A stretch of DNA of 42,175 nt from Clostridia bacterium (GTDB lineage Bacteria; Bacillota_A; Clostridia; Oscillospirales; CAG-272), in NCBI GenBank assembly GCA_017632155.1, contig JAGBRZ010000194.1, forward strand, positions 1 to 42,175, in the 5' to 3' direction. How positions within the stretch are numbered: position 1 is the first letter of the stretch; each line of letters opens with the position of its first letter. Below, piece after piece: positions 40,163 to 42,175 of the stretch. A program made the position numbers and the translations under genes. Under the pieces are notes generated by a model, which saw only the letters and a program-made list of their open reading frames with translations, was not told the DNA's origin and made no database searches.

Positions 40163-41701
40163 TCAGCCGCGGGTGATGGTTACGATATAACCGCTGTAAT
40201 TGTTACCCGAAACTGTATAGATGGTGGGATCGTTCGGCACGGGGAGGGTGGTAGTTGCGCCGTTTTCAGCTGCCACGAAATAGATCTCGTAGCTCTTGCC
40301 GTCGATGTCGAAAACAAGGTGGTTGCCCTCGTAGGTGCAATTTTCAAGTGCCGCAAGATATTCCTCAAGGCAGAGGTTGTTGGTCATCATATAGTAAGCG
40401 TGGGGCACGCCGACGTATCTGTAATGCCAACGGTCGGAGGTGATGCCCGTGATCGCATCCTTATCGGGAGCGAAGCGGCGGACAAAGCCGTGCTTGTAAG
40501 CATTTGAATTCATCCAAGCGAGGATGGACATACAGGTCTGATTTGCATCGTCGAAGACGTGGGTTACCTTTTTATCCTTATCCCAGATCTGAAGATCGAC
40601 GCCAAGGCCGGTATGGTGCTCACTGTAACCGGGGAGCGCCGCGGTTGCGGGATAACGGGTGGAAAGATCCTGCTGAGTTTCATACGAACGGTAGCCCGTG
40701 CCGATCTGGAGATTGTTGAGTCCTGTTTCGGTGAAGAGGGCATTCGCCATCTGAAGCACGGAGCGTGCGGCAACCGCCTCGAGCTGGATCGAGCTGTCAA
40801 CGAAGTAGTTGCAATGATAATCGTTTGCGTAATATTCGTTATATACGTTGAGAAGGCTTGCCGTCGAAACGGGGAAACAGTACGCATACTGCGAATTTAC
40901 AAGGATGAGAGAGCCGGTGTAAAGGCTTTCGTTGCTGATCTGAATTGTGGTATAGCCCGTAGCCTGGGGAACTGTTGTGCTTCCGACAGGTGCGGTAGTA
41001 TCCGCTCCGCCGACGGAGGTGGTTACATCCGATTGCGAGGTGGTTTCATCGGGAGAAACGGGCGTGGTGTTGGTGCCGGCAGCGGGGGAACGAAGCGCGA
41101 TGGGGTTACCCGCCTTGTCGGTAAGAGTCAGCTCGTTGATCGCCCAAAGAGCATCCGCATCAGCAGTCAGAAGAATTCTTACCGCGGTGGCATTGAAGGT
41201 TGCCGCGCTGATGGTATAAGTTTTCTCCTCTGCGCCCGAATGCTGAGCCACGGATTTCCATTCTCCGTCAACCTTGAGCTGAATGAAGCAGCCGCGGATA
41301 TAATACTCTTCCTCTGTGGAAGCAAAAACGATCTGTCCGACGTCTGCCTGCGCCTCAAATTCACAGCTGAAGAAGGAGCCCTCGCTCTGATTAGTCACCG
41401 AAAGCATATAGGTATCGGACTTGCCGTCATAAGCATTCGACATTGCGTGACCGTCCGAGACAAAGCCGGGGGCGCGGGTGCCTTCACCTTCAGAGCCCTC
41501 GGTCGTATCTGCGCCCGCGGAGCCGACAAGATCGGCAATGACAAGCGAGATTGCCACGATGAGAGCTATGATGAGCAGTGCCAACAGAATGAAAAAGACC
41601 ATCTTGTTCTGATTGTGTCTTCTTCCGCGGTCGCGGCGAGGGGTATATCTTGTTGTTGAATACTGCTTTGTATTCGATTTCGGATTTGTATTGTTGTTCA
41701 T
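40163..41701 (-). CDS. Membrane-anchored VanY/M15B-type D,D-carboxypeptidase with discoidin-like domain
   Basis: The start at 41701 (MNNNTNPKSNTKQYSTTRYT) is chosen for GAAAGGAG 7 nt upstream; the product is 512 residues. It has a basic cytoplasmic tail, one TM helix (about residues 35-60), an F5/8-type (discoidin-like) beta domain (about 85-200), a Thr/Ser-rich linker and a C-terminal peptidase. The zinc motifs are GYSEHHTGLGVDLQIWD (S-x-H-x-x-G-x-x-x-D) and SDRWHYRYVGVPHAY (final His). Such enzymes trim the terminal D-Ala from cell-wall stem peptides. The discoidin-like part may bind wall or surface sugars. It heads an operon with two solute-binding-type lipoproteins. Confidence 0.88.
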   Translation of the reverse strand: MNNNTNPKSNTKQYSTTRYTPRRDRGRRHNQNKMVFFILLALLIIALIVAISLVIADLVGSAGADTTEGSEGEGTRAPGFVSDGHAMSNAYDGKSDTYMLSVTNQSEGSFFSCEFEAQADVGQIVFASTEEEYYIRGCFIQLKVDGEWKSVAQHSGAEEKTYTISAATFNATAVRILLTADADALWAINELTLTDKAGNPIALRSPAAGTNTTPVSPDETTSQSDVTTSVGGADTTAPVGSTTVPQATGYTTIQISNESLYTGSLILVNSQYAYCFPVSTASLLNVYNEYYANDYHCNYFVDSSIQLEAVAARSVLQMANALFTETGLNNLQIGTGYRSYETQQDLSTRYPATAALPGYSEHHTGLGVDLQIWDKDKKVTHVFDDANQTCMSILAWMNSNAYKHGFVRRFAPDKDAITGITSDRWHYRYVGVPHAYYMMTNNLCLEEYLAALENCTYEGNHLVFDIDGKSYEIYFVAAENGATTTLPVPNDPTIYTVSGNNYSGYIVTITRG

Positions 41702-41712
41702 TGCGGTCTCCT

Positions 41713-41782
41713 TTCGAGAGCTATGCAAAGAGAAGGGGACGGTTATTCATACTGTGCGAATTCTCGTTCCCCTTCTCTCGAA
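41713..41782. promoter_or_regulatory. Long hairpin between pnp and the VanY-like gene
   Basis: TTCGAGAG (41713-41720) pairs with CTCTCGAA (41775-41782), and inside it AGAGAAGGGGACG (41729-41741) pairs with 41765-41778 with one bulge. On the minus strand there is no T run after it, so it may be a weak terminator, a processing site or a leader that partly covers the VanY-like gene's ribosome binding site. Confidence 0.6.
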
Positions 41783-41804
41783 GTGTCGTTATTTACTTAG
41801 ACTA

Positions 41805-42175
41805 TTATTTTGCGTCCTTAATGGAGAAGTCCATTCTGCCCTTCTTGTCAAGGCCGATATACTTAACCTTAACGGTGTCGCCGAGGGAGAGAACGTCCTC
41901 TACCTTGTCGATACGCTTGTCAGCGATCTTGGAGATGTGAACCATGCCCTCCTTGCCGGGAGCATACTCAACGAAGCAGCCGAACTCCTTGATTCCGGTA
42001 ACGGTACCCGTGTAGATCGCGCCAACAACGGGCTCGAACACGATGGCGTCGATGGCAGCCTTGGCGATGGAAGCGCTCTCGCCGTTGATGGCAGCAATAC
42101 GGATGGTGCCGTCGTCCTCAATATCCACCTTTGCGCCCGACTCGGCAACGATCTTCTGGATCACCGAGCCACCCT
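41805..42175 (-). CDS. pnp: Polyribonucleotide nucleotidyltransferase (PNPase), 3' end only
   Basis: The frame runs off the right edge; the visible 122 codons cover the end of the KH domain (GGSVIQKIVAESGAKVDIED) and the full S1 domain (GAIYTGTVTGIKEFGCFVEY, KEGMVHISKIADKRID, VKVKYIGLDKKGRMDFSIKD). This KH-S1 tail is the C-terminus of PNPase, the phosphate-dependent 3'-5' RNA-degrading enzyme. The GTG at 42164 within it is an internal valine, not a start. The protein ends directly after S1 without the extra tail seen in some species. Confidence 0.93.
   Translation of the reverse strand, partial: GGSVIQKIVAESGAKVDIEDDGTIRIAAINGESASIAKAAIDAIVFEPVVGAIYTGTVTGIKEFGCFVEYAPGKEGMVHISKIADKRIDKVEDVLSLGDTVKVKYIGLDKKGRMDFSIKDAK

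Noticed and set aside
42162..42164. GTG start of a small S1-domain protein at 42164
   Set aside because: The frame continues upstream to the window edge with GGS-VIQKI, which fits the KH domain of PNPase, so the GTG is an internal codon.

Overview
The window looks like a chromosome segment of an anaerobic, low-to-mid G+C Firmicute, most likely an uncultured gut Clostridia member. The evidence is a class III (oxygen-sensitive) ribonucleotide reductase with its radical-SAM activase, a FakA/DegV fatty-acid kinase pair, many lipoproteins with short Clostridia-type signal peptides, AGGAGG-type ribosome binding sites, and very regular TTGACA-17-TATAAT promoters placed just upstream of genes. No phage, integrase, transposase, CRISPR array, rRNA or tRNA was recognised.

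Layout. 1-2595: the end of a dipeptide/oligopeptide ABC transporter operon (permease tail, two ATPases, a small membrane protein). 2608-3046: a 439-bp nested inverted-repeat element without a gene. 3083-5863: a regulated promoter region, then a DegV-family protein and FakA. 5991-7505: an orphan solute-binding lipoprotein. 7591-15387: three tandem copies, all on the minus strand, of a two-gene module: an ECF-type sigma factor overlapping by 4 nt (ATGA) a single-pass membrane protein with a large extracellular beta-propeller. 15585-19455: a Gfo/Idh/MocA oxidoreductase, a beta-lactamase-fold serine hydrolase and a mannitol-1-phosphate dehydrogenase-like enzyme. 19751-25883: information-processing genes (rbfA, nrnA-like, recA, recX, recG) and a zinc amidase. 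26049-30292: trxB, nrdD with a fused glutaredoxin-like domain, and nrdG. 30302-33512: a propeller-like lipoprotein divergent from an alpha/beta hydrolase and a small membrane protein. 33549-36944: murA, a DUF3810-type membrane metallopeptidase-like protein and an RluA-type pseudouridine synthase. 37059-42175: two solute-binding-type lipoproteins, a VanY-like D,D-carboxypeptidase and the 3' end of pnp.

The most interesting part is the triplicated sigma/propeller locus. Each copy has its own near-identical promoter and a shared palindromic leader motif. The membrane proteins share a short cytoplasmic N-terminus (D-I-F/Y-x-x-I-G) that is the obvious candidate for the anti-sigma contact, followed by a TM helix and a PF09826-like propeller. 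This reads as a family of envelope-sensing sigma/anti-sigma switches that has duplicated and diverged, with hints of module exchange between copies. An unusual array of nine short hairpins lies between units 1 and 2 and has taken over the 3' end of the unit 2 membrane gene. Other regulatory signals worth noting are paired operator-like dyads in the degV and recA promoters and paired NrdR-box-like sites in the nrdD promoter.
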